Positions 37,001 through 49,600 of a DNA stretch of 64,000 nt are shown one piece after another. Origin of the DNA: Burhinus oedicnemus (taxonomy: Eukaryota; Chordata; Aves; Charadriiformes; Burhinidae); contig VFFE01006056.1 in the NCBI GenBank assembly GCA_008921705.1, positions 311,251 to 375,250 of the forward strand, given 5' to 3'. The number at the start of each line of letters is the position of its first letter. Positions within the stretch are counted from its first letter, which is position 1. A program made the position numbers and the translations under genes. The notes under the pieces were generated by a model, which searched no databases, was not told the origin of the DNA, and was given only the letters and a program-made list of their open reading frames with translations.

Positions 37001-40000
37001 TCTCCTGGGGCTTTCCTCAGTATTGTGTTTTTTCCAAGCTCTGAAGTGCAGCTATGGTTTAAAAGCCCTACAGAGCCAGAGGCATTTTTTTTGCCTTGCT
37101 TTTATTGATTTTACTTGACATGCTGATGTTGCTTTGCAGAAAGAAGTCCTCTGTTGCGGCCTGTATTGTAAGGGGGAGCGAGAGCCAGTGTCAGCCGCAG
37201 CATCTGGACCGAGCGCTCGAGAATCAAGTTCACTTTGCTTTCATGAGTGATCCTGCTGCGTGGGCAAGTGGGATGTATTACTCCCGATGGTCGCAGGTTA
37301 CACACACCAGAGTAATGGCACGGAGAAACTGTGAAATAGCTTTCTGTATGATCAAATACTGTTAAAGATCAGAAAAACTAATGGAAACCAGGGTGTTCAG
37401 GCTCACAGTCAGATTTCTCCTTTCAACCGTGCCAGCCCCCTGTGGTGTTCAGAAGCCTACCAGACCTCTAAGCAGCAAAATACTTCTTCCTTTCTCCTCC
37501 TTTTACTCTGGTTGTGTGGTATGTAACAGGGTGGGTTGCGGGTATCTCTTTGTTCAAGTTCTGCCCCGGCAGGGAGGTTCAGTCCCGGACCTCCTCACTG
37601 CCTGCGAGAGGACCCTTTCCTGCAGGCCAGGGGAGGACACCTGGCTGAGGTAGTGAACAATGTCCATTTGTCATCTGCACCCTGAAGTTTATTCACAGAG
37701 CTCAGGATACCTGACCGAGAGAAATCTAAGCCCAGATCTGCCAACCCCGTCGGTCTCGCACAAGGCTGTGAGCCTCCGTGTCATCTCAGACATTCACGGG
37801 AACCCTGTTTGGTGAGAAAACAGTATCTCATCACAGCGCCTGATTGTGCTGCTTAATGACAATATCCTGTGCTGCCGGGAACTCCCTGCTTCCTAAATCT
37901 CTGCAAAATGACTCAAGGAACTTAAAGGGCTGTATTGCAATCAGCCAGGGATCACTGCTGTCTGATAGCTCTGTAGCATCTGCTCTGATTTTCTGTAGCA
38001 CCCTTGATCTCTGCAGGTAAGCGTGGAAAGAGAGTAACAGACCGGGAGGAGAGGAAACAACCGGAGCAGAAGAGGTAGCTTTCTGCGACGACAGGTACAA
38101 CCCAAATGCAAAGAGTTAGGAGGAGGGGGGAGCTGAGATGTCGTTCCCCCCCCAAAGCAGGCTGTGTTTCAGGGGTGTCATGTGATCCCTCAGCCAAGGG
38201 ATGGCACAAACCTGGCTACATTGGCTGAAAATATGCTGCAGAATAACGCACAGCATCCTTGAGTGCTGGCTGTCTGATTGCCCATGCTGCTTAAATACCA
38301 GTTTGGACTGGACTGGTTTGGCCCATGCCAGTTAGTGCTCTCTGAGATGCTGCCCAGTCAGTTTGTGGGACAGCTGGTAGCAGTGGCCATGCCCAAAAAG
38401 CAGCAAGGCTGTGATTGCACCGAGGTTGTCTCTCTGCACTTTAAGCAGCCCTCCACTGCTATTCCAGAGGGCTTTGCACCTTCAGACAGCCTGCTATGCC
38501 CCTGCACTGTCCCCCAGGCACGCAGGCAGTACTGTTGGCCTCGTGGCGTAGGAGGGGCACTCTGATTTCACATCAAACTTCACACCCACAAGTTCTGCAC
38601 CAGTCTTTCTGTGTTCCCAGTGCACGGCTGTGGCTTTAATTCTTCTCATCCCAGTACCTCTGAATCTCCTCTGTTTCCAGAGTCATGATGGTCCAATTCA
38701 GTCGGTTGCTCTCTTACAGACCTATATTTAGAGAGTGGAAAAAGTGGAGCAGTTTTGAACTGAGAGATGGTAGTCCTCTCATACTTGAATATTTTCATCC
38801 TAGAGAGCTTTCACTCCACCTTTATCAGAGCAAATGAACCATTTACCAGTGTCAGGTAAGCACAATACCCCTTACTGAATCTATAGGCTGGGCAAAGAAA
38901 AGGAAACTTTAGCTATTGCACAATTCATGGCATCCTTGCAGTACTTCTTCTCACTCTGTGTGTGTAATACTTTTCTCACATTAACGCTGAAGATTTTCTT
39001 GGGGTCTTCTTTCTGGTGCTATTACCGTAACAGGTAAGTAAAATGCCATTGCAGAACATACACACAGCACATAAGGTGGTGATGAGTTTTTGTAGCTGCT
39101 TCTTTCAGAGGTGTGCACGTCACACTCTGAACTCCTCGCCAAGTACAGGGGACCTCAGAAATGCGAGCATCCTCTTGAGTGTGGTTCCTTTAAATTTGAT
39201 TTAATCTTTACAGTCTTCATTTCCTATTGTCATCATTCCTGGCTTACAGGGCAATGCAAGAAAAGAGGGACCTTTTTCAATGGCCAGCTATCATGTTTCC
39301 TTGTGAAACTTTTATCTTCTCTGGCTGGCAGCGCTGTAGAGAAACATGTGGAGCCCCAGGACCTTGTCTGAGGGCTACTGCTGTGTCCTGCCGGCTCTGT
39401 CTCTGCAAGGTACTCGTCCTTCTGTGGTGACAGCAGCAGGCACTGGGGCTCTGCGTGGCCCTCTCCCTGCTGGATCTGAGGGGCTGATTCAACATCTGAC
39501 TCATGAATTTCCTTTTATGCTGAGATATACTTGCAAGTGTAATTTATTGAGAAGGGGCAGATAAGCATTAGCAAGGACATGTTTTGCTTTAAGTCCATAA
39601 ACAGTAAGAACAGTTTTGCTATTTAATTCCTGTTCTTTAAGAAGAACTCACAGTATAGTTTTCGTGTGGCAGTTCCCCGTGTGTCATTCTCCCAGAGAAC
39701 AGCTTGTTTTTGGAAAGATGTATCCCCAAGGACTAATAAATAAGTCCAAAATGCACCTACTGCTTCTCTGATTAGTTGCAGCACCAGGAAGACGTCTTGT
39801 AGCATCTCCACCCAAAGTGCGCTGCCCAAGATAGTGAGCTCAACTTGTTACCAGCTCCTCCTTCACTTGAAGTTATCAATCTGACCTTTTTATCACCTTT
39901 ACTAGCAGACATTTGGCTGCTCGCTGCTGACTCAGAAGCTGCTGTCTCAGCTGAGAATACCCTGCTTTGTGAGTCATGCACCGTCTCTACAGGCAAACTG

Positions 40001-42099
40001 CTTAAAGGGCATGGTTGAATGTTGGCTGTTTCTGTGCTCCTTGAGCATCATGCTGCCAAGCGGATTGGAAAGTGTCAGCAAATGTTGCATTGTATATAAT
40101 TATTTTCCTGGGTATCCTTCTAAATCCACTCTAGCTCCATATATCAATTAACATTACTGTGATTCCAGTTCATATATGTGGTTGATGAAGAGGTGGGCAA
40201 GTCCTCCTTCCCAGCTGATCTTGGTACCAGTGGTGTGTCAGACAGTGAGTCATCAAAAATTTGTTTGATTTTGTTAGGTTAGGCTGCATTTTTCTAAGCC
40301 CTCCAAGTGGCCATAACTGCTTCCCTGAGTGACTGACTTCAGGGAAATGTCAAGATCCATAAATAGGCATCACAGATGAGTGGTACGTAAGTAATGCCTG
40401 CCTATTCCGTGTGTTGAGATCTAAGTTCCTCTACTCATTAGCAGTCAAAATGTAATAGCATTCAGTAATGGGAAAGGTCACATCTCTGTCAAACTGTTAG
40501 TGGAAACATTTTTATCTAGAAATATATACCTATGTATAAAATACATATGTGTGTGTGTATATTTTTTTTTTTTTTGTGTTATGATAAACTGATGTCCCAG
40601 GTATATCAATCCTAACCATTCATGGCAAGCGTGGATGTTGCAGCTACCAAACTGAAATCAGAAATATTTTGGAAAGTCTGATAAAGCAAATAGCTTATAA
40701 CCCAGTGCTGCAATTTTCCAAAACTATGTAGCGGAAACAGTGAAGGATCGTATCATCAAATGAACGTGTGTGCTTCTTGGAGTTAGCTCCTGTAGAATGA
40801 GGTGCAGGTTTTTCAATCTTGTAATTGCCAGACACCTAATTTTTCAACACTTCATGTGTAATTATAAAAATTAGTCTGCTGTAACCTTTGCGTACAAGCA
40901 AGGTGATTAGTCTGACGCCAGTCATGGTGGTCTTTGTTATAGAACTACGCATGACAGATTTGCTGCCTAAAATGTTTTGTGTTTCTGCTAAGAAACATTG
41001 GCTCTTACTTCAAGATGTGATTTGCTAAACCAGATTTCACAGAGATCTGGTCGTGAATCTGGATATGAATTGTTTTCTGGTTTGGTAAAATTTTTGTCTG
41101 TTGTTTTTTTCTGGAGAGGGATTTATTTTTTGGTTTTGTTTTTTTGCAAATGTGCCCAAAATTGTGATGGTTCATTCCTTGCATTGCAAACATAAATTGG
41201 CAATATCTGTTGGCAACAGCAAGTGTTAACAGCACAGAAAAGACAAATATTTATAAAGTTGTGTGAAGAATTACTGTTCTTTAAAAAATGTGAAGGATTT
41301 GTAAGAAGTCTTGCCACTGAAGACACGTGCGGCTACTTTCCACAGTGGTACCTGAAAGAGGTCATCTGTGCCTTCTTCTAAACTTATTTGAGATCCAATT
41401 GGTTCTTGCTCTTCCATCAAATATTCCTGGTAAGCTCTGCCATTGTGTGAAATAAACTCCTCCTAAAGCAGAAGCAAGTAGAGAGTAGCAATGTCTTGTT
41501 TAACTATATGACTGGGGCCGCTAAAATGGATGTGCTTCCCCACCGGTGAGGGCACCCTGGCCCAAAGCTGGGTGAGGAGCAGGGTGCAGGTTCAGTAGGG
41601 CTTGTCTGGTGACTGTCCAGAGGTACGTGAGTCAGCGTGAGTCTGGAGGGAGAGTGGGTAGAGGGGTCCTGTCGCTGCGCCGGCTCGCTGCCTTCCTCCC
41701 ACACCTCTCTACACCTCCAAGGAGGGAGCGGGGCAGGGAGGGGAAGGCTGTGACATATGGGTGTCTTGCTGATTTTCTGATTATGAGCTTATCTTCAGTT
41801 TGCTGGAGTTTGAGCATGGTTACAGATGACCTTAGCCGTGCAAAATGGCTGTTCAGAGCATGCAAGTTTGGCCGCTGCTGTACATTACCCTCTGGAGAAG
41901 ACTCACTGCCTCCTTTGGCTGTAGAGGGAGGCTAGACATATCTAAGGTTAGATGGTATGAATATCCTCCAGAGATTTTTAAGCCTGGGTGGTGCATTATG
42001 GTTATTAAGCTTGCATCCTGCAGTAGGGGCAGAGCAAAAGGGCTTGGCCAATAATCCTGCACTGGGCCCCTGACTCTTGTTTGGGACCTGGCATATCTT
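34048..42099. other. Unassigned unique sequence, longest repeat-poor stretch but one
   Basis: Eight kilobases with no identifiable gene. A short TG run and a 14-T run lie at 40545-40575. Words at 34440-34510 and 34750-34790 faintly recall tRNA-derived SINEs, but I do not annotate them. Good donor-like sites occur (for example CAG|GTAAGC at about 38018) without a matching convincing exon. The 168-codon minus frame at 35327-35833 shows no known motif. Confidence 0.4.
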
Positions 42100-42445
42100 C
42101 TTTTAAAAAGAAATCCAGCATCTATTTAAAGACTGCAAGTGATGAAGAATACCCCACATCCCTGAGTAAGCTGTTTCAATGATTAATTACCTGCTCTGTT
42201 AAAAATTCACACCTCATTTCTAATCTGAATCTGTCTAGCTTCAGCTTCCCAGTGTTGGCTCTTTAATAGCTGGGAGAAAAAAAGACATGAGATCCATCTG
42301 TGTCTCGGTGCAGCCCCTTGTAAATTGTGATCAAGCCACCTTTTAACCTTCTTTTAGATGAACTGCACATATAAAGATGCCTCTCTCTGCAAGCAAAGCT
42401 TCTAATTTTTTTTCATAGCTCCAGTCATTTTTGCAGTTCTTTCTT
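42100..42445 (-). mobile_element. Ancient CR1 LINE relic (ORF2 3' end)
   Basis: The plus strand reads, in order, CATCTATTTAAAGACTGCAAGTGATGAAGAATACCCCACATCCC, a CTGTTTCAATGATTAATTACC segment, GTTAAAAATTCACACCTCATTTCTAATCTGAATCTGTCTAGCTTCAGCTTCC (within 42197-42250), then CTTGTAAATTGTGATCAAGCCACCTTTTAACCTTCTTTT. This is the reverse complement of the C-terminal ORF2 region of the old amniote CR1 lineage, and the block order is very distinctive. The downstream side fades out around CAGTCATTTTTGCAGTTC. It is the same lineage as the relic at 24.2-25.7 kb. Long dead. Confidence 0.8.
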
Positions 42446-43588
42446 GGGTTATCATCCCCCGGAAGGTGACTTGGATGTATGCAGTAGCTCTGCACACTAT
42501 TCCTGGATCCTTGGTGATTCCAGAATCCCTCCCCTAGAGGGTGAGAGCCAGCTGCCTGCAGGATCCCTTTGGGATCGAGGAACCCAGCCTCAGAGCACAG
42601 ATCCTGGGACTCCTCAGAAGAATGGCTTAGATCTAGGCAATCCCATGGAGATGGAGACAAACAGTTTTTCCCTCTGCCATGTGGGAATGATGAATGTTTC
42701 CCTTTGTTTTTTCTTCCTCCCCGCCCCTGAATAGCTTTTTCATGGGGAGTTTAGAAAACAATTGTTGTTCCATTTCAGAACAGAAAACATTTGCCACAGA
42801 GCTGGCTTTGATGGGTTCATGCAGACATTTCCTCTGCTGCGTTTTTTGCTTACGGGTGGGGGAAAACCTTCTCAAAGGTTTTCTGGACAATGGAAAAGTG
42901 TTGATAAAGTCCTTAATATGCTCTCCAAAAATGTGTATGATGTGGAGAGACGGATAGATTTATGAGTAATTGGGGAAAATGGGAACATCAATCCTTTTCA
43001 CACCCAGACTTGTCAGATAATTGAATGTCCTCAAGCAGACACCGTCAACGCAGAGATGCAAATTAGCTTTGTTTTGGTCTGACAGATATTTAGGTGAGGT
43101 GATAGCCTCCCCGGGGTTTGGTGACTGTGACTTTAGTTGAAAAGAGCCAGATGATCATTTTCTCTAATACATTTTGACTAAAGCACACTGGAAGCTTGTA
43201 GGCAATTGTGAGGGCTGCCCCATGTTATAGGGTCATGCATGTCTGAATGTGGGTTTGCACTGTCCTTCACTTGGGCTTTGCCAGCAATGGCCTGAAAGAA
43301 GAAAGATGTTATTCAGGCTTCAGCCATCACATGCTTATCCTGCACTGCACATGGCCGTGTCAGGCTGCATTTTTAATGCTGCTGTGACCTGAGCTCAGTA
43401 GGTCCAAGGTGGCTGGGGCATGGCTGCAGGCTCCCCAGGGGTCTGCGGTGAGCACGCATGCGTCTCATGCAGAAAATGCACTCTGCTGAGCAGGACGGCT
43501 GTGCAATTTTGGAGCTGTCTCCTGGATGAGATACATATAGCGGACAGGGTTTGCACTGACATTAGCACTTCTTTGACTCCTGGGAGTA
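42446..43588. other. Unassigned unique sequence
   Basis: No gene or repeat is recognisable. The stretch leads into the palindrome at 43589. Confidence 0.45.
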
Positions 43589-43616
43589 GGTAACATCACA
43601 TAGCTGTGATGTTACC
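43589..43616. repeat. Perfect inverted repeat, 12-bp arms, 4-base spacer
   Basis: GGTAACATCACA is followed by TAGC and then its exact reverse complement TGTGATGTTACC. A 12-bp perfect arm is unlikely by chance at any one position. The bases immediately outside do not pair, so the palindrome ends here. The stem is too short for a microRNA precursor. It may be a dimeric protein-binding site or a remnant of a small palindromic element. Confidence 0.95.
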
Positions 43617-43634
43617 CTCAGCTTCATGTCACTG

Positions 43635-43650
43635 ATTATGCAAATTATGC
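43635..43650 (+). promoter_or_regulatory. Octamer (POU-type) motif within an ATTATGC direct repeat
   Basis: ATTATGC occurs at 43635-43641 and again at 43644-43650, and between them they create the consensus octamer ATGCAAAT at 43638-43645. Octamers bind POU-domain factors. It lies 19 bases from the perfect palindrome, in sequence without repeat features. Function is inferred from the motif alone. Confidence 0.4.
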
Positions 43651-46600
43651 CTGAGTTAGTTCACATTTGGCAAGTAATTTGCACAGATTGATGAATTTCA
43701 GGTAAGAAACCCATGTGCTTTAGTGCAGGTAGGAAGCTGTCAGCCTCACTAAATGTCTTTATAGAGCTGGGTTGCTCCCAGGTTCTGCTTCTTGGCGCGC
43801 CCCGATCTCAATAGCTGCTGTGCTCTGAGTAAGCAGGTAACGCTTTATCCATCCCTTCCCCGCTCACGTCTTGGCCCTTCTAGTTTATTGGTCAGTGCCA
43901 AGTGTCTTGATGGAAATAGGAAAAGAGATGCACAGACTTAGGCTGATAGAACTCATTTCATGTTAGGGCTTGAAACATACACTATTTGGAAAGCAGTGTG
44001 ATTTAAATCAGTGATTTGTAATTTGTAATTTGTAAGCTGGTTGACTTACTGGTGGTGTTCTGATGTAAGAGGTGCTTAGCTCTGCTTGTACATATTCAGT
44101 TTTGAGTTGTGGTTTTTGTTTTAAAGCTGAGGTATGCAGCCTTTCAGTAAGTGCTGCTTAAAAGTGGATCATTAACACAGCTCTATGGCAGTCCAGGAAT
44201 AAGTAGCCTGTAGGCAGAAGCAGCCACTACCGATTGACCTATTACTTGCTGTACCGGTGAGTTCCAGAGGACTTTTAAACCAGCATTCGATATTGGCCCG
44301 ATTTTTCTTGATTTGTTGAGCAGGCGGTGGGTGAAGCATTGATTTTATATAGCAGAGCCAACCACAAGCTGGCTCCTTTGGCTCTGAAAGTCATTGTGAC
44401 AGAGGGCATTAGATTCGACCTGCCATGATGAAGCCTTGACTTCTGTTCCCAGGCAGGTGTGAAAAGCCCTCTGGTAATGCTTGCAAATTGCAAAATATGA
44501 AGAGCTGCCTGGGGAAGAGGCGAATACTAAAGTCATGTTCTCCTGACTGGCAATTTGGGACCTAAGCTGAATGGTTTTCATTCCCTTGTCAGTGCCTGAG
44601 ATTGTATCTGAGCCTTGCGGAGAGGTGACATGCCTGTCAAATGCACAAATCATGAAAGGTATTTGAAGTCTGACAGCCCTGCAAGGCCTACACCATTAGA
44701 GGACCTGGAGCTGATCATGTCATTGCTGAATTCACTCTGGGGTGAGGGAGGAGGGAACTCTGGGGACGTTTGGCCAGAGCCCTTCTGGAGTTTGCTAACA
44801 TCGTGTCTTAGTGTCAGTGTACCGCACATAGCTGTTTTCTGCAAATCCCCTTGGATCTGCTTTACATTTGGTAAGCGGGAACCAAATGAACAGGCTGGTC
44901 TTTTTGCGGGAGTTCAGCTGAGTTGATTTTTGTTTTGACTGCAAACTCAAACTGGACCATGCAAACACAGCACATTTTGCGTGCTGCGATGAAATGGCTT
45001 TATCTATACATGTTCAGATGCATGTAGACAGATACTAGATTTAGTTTTGGACTACTTATCTAGAAAATGGTGTTTGTGCCCGGTGAAACAGCTTCCTAAA
45101 TGGCACTGGGAAGTCTATGATGAACAAAGAGCAAGGATTTAGGGTATGTCTCCTTATGGATATTTCCACAGCTTGCCTCTTTGCCCCTGCTCTCTACAGC
45201 ATGTCAAGCTTCCCTTTTTGCTCAGATCCAGCAGTGCACAGCACAGGGTCAAACACTTCAAAGATCAGAGATCTGAGTATGTGCTAGAGAAGGTTTATGG
45301 GGTTGAGACCCAGCTGCAGAATGTAGGTACTTGAGCTGCTGAAGTTTGCTGCTGGACACCTCAGAGCTGGGTAAAGGCACTGCAGAGTCATCTCACGGGG
45401 AGATGTGTTTACACTGAAAAGGCTGACTGTGAAAGTGGTTGTGTTATGGGGATCAGGCATGGTTTGAGTCCTTCAAAGCACTTCCTCTGTCTTGCTCAGC
45501 AGCGTGCTCTGCTGTCAACTCAGGTGAGGCACCTCACTGCTTTCACAGGCAGCTTTCTGCTCACCTGATGCACCCTCTTGCTAGCTCCACACAGTGGGTG
45601 AATCCCTGCTGCAGGTCTTTGGCTCCAAGCTTGCCATTCTGCTTTACGTATTCCTGTCAGTGTGCCTCCAGTGTCTTCTCTTGGCTCAGCAAGTTGTCTG
45701 CCATGATGTATGGTGGTGTCTCAGTTTTGAGACGATATTATTGCCACAGTCCCTCTGGCCTGAATGCCAGGAGGGTGTCTTGTTTAATGGGGCCAAAATG
45801 CTGAGTGGTTGAAGGAGCTGTTCTTGTATGCATCTTTGCTCTCTGCTGCCCATTATGTTTGGGAATATTTTTTTTTGGAGCTAAGCCTCATGGATGGCTC
45901 TAAAAGTAAGTGGCAGGAAAAAACAACAGACACTTTCTTTTTTAATCTTTTCTGGTAAACATGTAAAAGAAGGGAGGTGGTATTGACTACAACTAGTAAG
46001 TTGTTGACTTGAGGAGAGTGAAGAGACTGCCAATGATTGAGGAGGCAATGTTAGCCATGCCCATTTCAAACTCTTCATTCATTTCATATCCATTTCGTCC
46101 TGGTGACCAATGTCTGCTGCCGACAGAGAAGAAATCAGTTAAAGGCTCAGTGCTGCCACCTCTTCCCTTCTGGTGTGGTGTATCCGCAATAGTTCTCATC
46201 CTGAACTCCTCTGGCAGGACTAGGACCAGGCTTATTCCTTATGCCCTCTTCTTACTCCATTGCTCCTAAAATGCTTTCAGACCTTCATTGGTCATTGTGA
46301 AGAAGGGCGCACACACTCATGCTGTTGTGAGGTGAGAGAAAGAAAAGGAAGGAAATACCTTTCCAAGCTGTCTGTAGTGGGAGCTGACAGTGGCAGCCAG
46401 CAAGATAGAGCAGAGGAGGTGTATTTTGGTCAACTAAGCCATTTTTCTGTGAATCACCTTCCCTTTTTCATTCAATCCCATTCTGCTCCAAGAAGCCATC
46501 AACAAACTCAATAACTCAACAAAAACAAACTATATATCTGCTCGAGAACAGACCATTAATTCTGTAGCATCCCGCTTGTGAGTTGTATAGCTATGGATTG

Positions 46601-49600
46601 GTTCCATATAGTTAGGGATCCTGCCAAAGACTTTTCAGAAGTGACTAATGATTCTGTGTGCATCAGTTCTTGGCACCTGAACACCCACCCCCTGAAAGTC
46701 TCATCCATTATACATACTGTTATAGAACAGGCAGCCTAGTCCTGCCTCATCAGGGCAGCGCTCTGGTTTCCAGGGAGAACAGATTAAGCCTTTAGGTTTC
46801 TCCCTCCTTGCGTTCACCGAGAGCGTGCCATAAATAGCGTCGCCCCGATGTACAAACCCTCAAAATTCATCTGGATATTTGTATAGCCCTTATGGTAAAT
46901 TCAGTGTTAGGATCATGCAGAATTAGAACAGACTTTTTTTTTTTTTTCAGCAGGACTGGCAAAATTTTATCTAAATGCCATTTAATTTTAAAAATATCCT
47001 TTCATGTAGTTGTTTGATACATATTTCTCTGGGTTGTTTGCATAAATTTAGCTATTAAGGATAAAGCAGAGTGGGCTGGAGAAAACCAAAACAATCTTCT
47101 TTGCTTATCCCTCTTTCTCCAGCAAGCCAATGTTGTTTTATACAGCCCTTTGCCGCATGTTTTTCTGAATACCAGCCCTGCTGGAACGATTGGGAAACCC
47201 ACCACTGTGTTCAGCAGAGCCAGGAACTTACCTCAGGTGCTTTTAACCCACTTCTGCAGATGCAGATACTCTTGCCATGACAGAAATAAAGAAGAGTCTG
47301 ACCTATCTTCCTCTGTTCCAGCTTTACTACCCAACCCACTTGTAAGGCTAGAGAGTTGATGACTTCAGTAGACCTCTCTGCACGCCAAGAAGCCCATGGC
47401 TTTGGACTGCCTGCCAGCCAGCCTGGCTACTGTTGGTCCTGCTGCTGTGGACAGGGCCCGTGGGTGTGCGAGGGAAGCTGTCACCTCCCAGCAGCATCTG
47501 TATCGACACCAAACACCGCTGCTCCCCTGTGATCTGCAAGACCCCAGCTTTCAGGGTCCTCTTCTTACTCTTCTAACTTCTTACCTTCTTACCTCCTAGA
47601 CTTTCCTTGGCAGGAGTAAACTCATGGTCCATCCTTCTTCCCAGGAGTGGTGTAATGCCGTTCTGCCCATACTGATGAGATGCCTTGAGCCCACTCTGCC
47701 TGGTGTGAAGCTGTGGAGCCTGGAAGTCGTGGTCCATTTTGCAGCAAAGTCAGTCTTGCGCTGGAATAATATTGTTACATTAAGCAAAAGATCACCAGAC
47801 ATCTTAGAATGGACTTCGCTAGTTAGATCTCTTACATAAATTTAATGAGGAATGGCCAGTGTTTTTGCAAAGCCAGTTGATAATTATCAGCTGATCTTGA
47901 CATTTCTGCTAATGGATTAATACAATTTATTGTCCTGTGGAGGGGACCTTCTGTGTAGAGAAGCCAATTTCACTTTCAGTTCCAGGTGGAAGATAATACC
48001 CAGCATTATTTCTAGAGACATCTTCAATTAAAGTCAAAGGTAATTTCAAATATAATTCAAATTCTTGCAAATCTTTGGTCTTCTGCCTGGCCAAAAATAT
48101 AGTTATTTACTTAACTCTGTGATTAAGCTGAAAGCATCCCTTCTTTTCTGTAGAAGAGTTGTTGCCCTTTAGGGAGATAAGGTTTGAGTTCTGGCTGCTG
48201 TTAACTCTTTAAAAACTCCCCCAATTTGAAAAACACACACACAGCACTTCTTTTTCCTAGCCACAATTCCTGCCTGCTCTGGTCTGCAGCTCATGTCTGG
48301 TCTCTCATATCCCTTATGGAATTGTGGTGTTTCACCGATAGCTTAATTTTGATCCTCCCTCCAGTACTGCGAACAGAAGGAAACTCATCTAAAAGGTTAG
48401 ATTATTGCCATAGAATTTTGTTTTGTATTGTTGTTACTGTTAATGATATTCAGAAAGACCCCAAGTCTGATGGCTACAGGGGAATTTTAAAGTTCAACTT
48501 AAGCAAAATAAATGTTTCAGTGGGAGGAATGTTTTGATTGGAAGTGGATGAAAACCTATCAGATAATTGCTGCTATTTATACCAGCTGGTGAACTGCCCT
48601 GGGATCTCAAGGCTATTGAAAAGCAAAGACCAAGGAGTCTCAGCAAAGCATTAGGTATATGGTTATTCTTATAATACTTGAAATGGAAGTATTAATGTTT
48701 TTAAAAACTCCATTGACTTTTGATGCTCCGAGGTATCTTTACTTGACTAGTTAACAATAAAACATTTTTCTGTGTTTGGGTAGTTATTTTTGCATGAGTT
48801 TTCATTGCTGCCATGGTCAAGCACCGTGGTTGACTTTTTAAAGTACAATTATTCCTGCTGGCCTAAACTCTTTTAAGCTTTGTTGCACAACATTTGTGTG
48901 TAAGGACAAATTTGATTTATGATCCTTTAAAGCAAAATAAGCAGTCCTTTTCTGTTCACATACTGGTTGTTATGCCTGAGTACGTCTACTAAATGGGCAG
49001 ATTTACTTGATGTTCCATGAAACAAGGCAACTGGGCAGAAAATGGCGTTCTTGGCTCTACATGGAAAAAAAACCTTTCTTTTTCTCTTGAAATTCGTACA
49101 AAGCAAAGACTTGAACCAAACCTATTGCCTTTTTGTGTGTGAAGACACATCTTTAACTCTGTCTGGGCAGTCCTAGCTCCCCCTGCGAAGTTCTGTGAAG
49201 CAGCAGCACTGTCTCTTTTTGAATGTGAGGTACATAATACAGTTGCACAATGTTGGCAGAAGAGTTGGCCCAAAAGAATATGCCCATATCATTCCAATTA
49301 ATGTTCTCGTCCAGATGTGGCTAGTTGTTCAGATCTCTAAACGCTTGCTGCTTGTCCAAGAGAATGTGTCTTTTTTTGCAAGACTTTTTGTCACAGAACG
49401 ATCCTGAATGTCTAGCTTCCAGGACTGCAATTTCATATTTCTGAGGGTGACAGCTTATAAGGAACTCAGATGTAAAGGCCAATTTTTTGATATTTTTTTT
49501 TCAGTAAAGAGGATTAGCTAGAGGAATCAATGACCAAAGGGAATGATGGATTCACCGTCCCTTGATATCTTCATAGCCAGTCTGAGTGCCTTCCGAATGG

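Noticed and set aside
43589..43616. microRNA hairpin
   Set aside because: A 12-bp stem with a 4-base loop is far too short, and the flanks do not pair.
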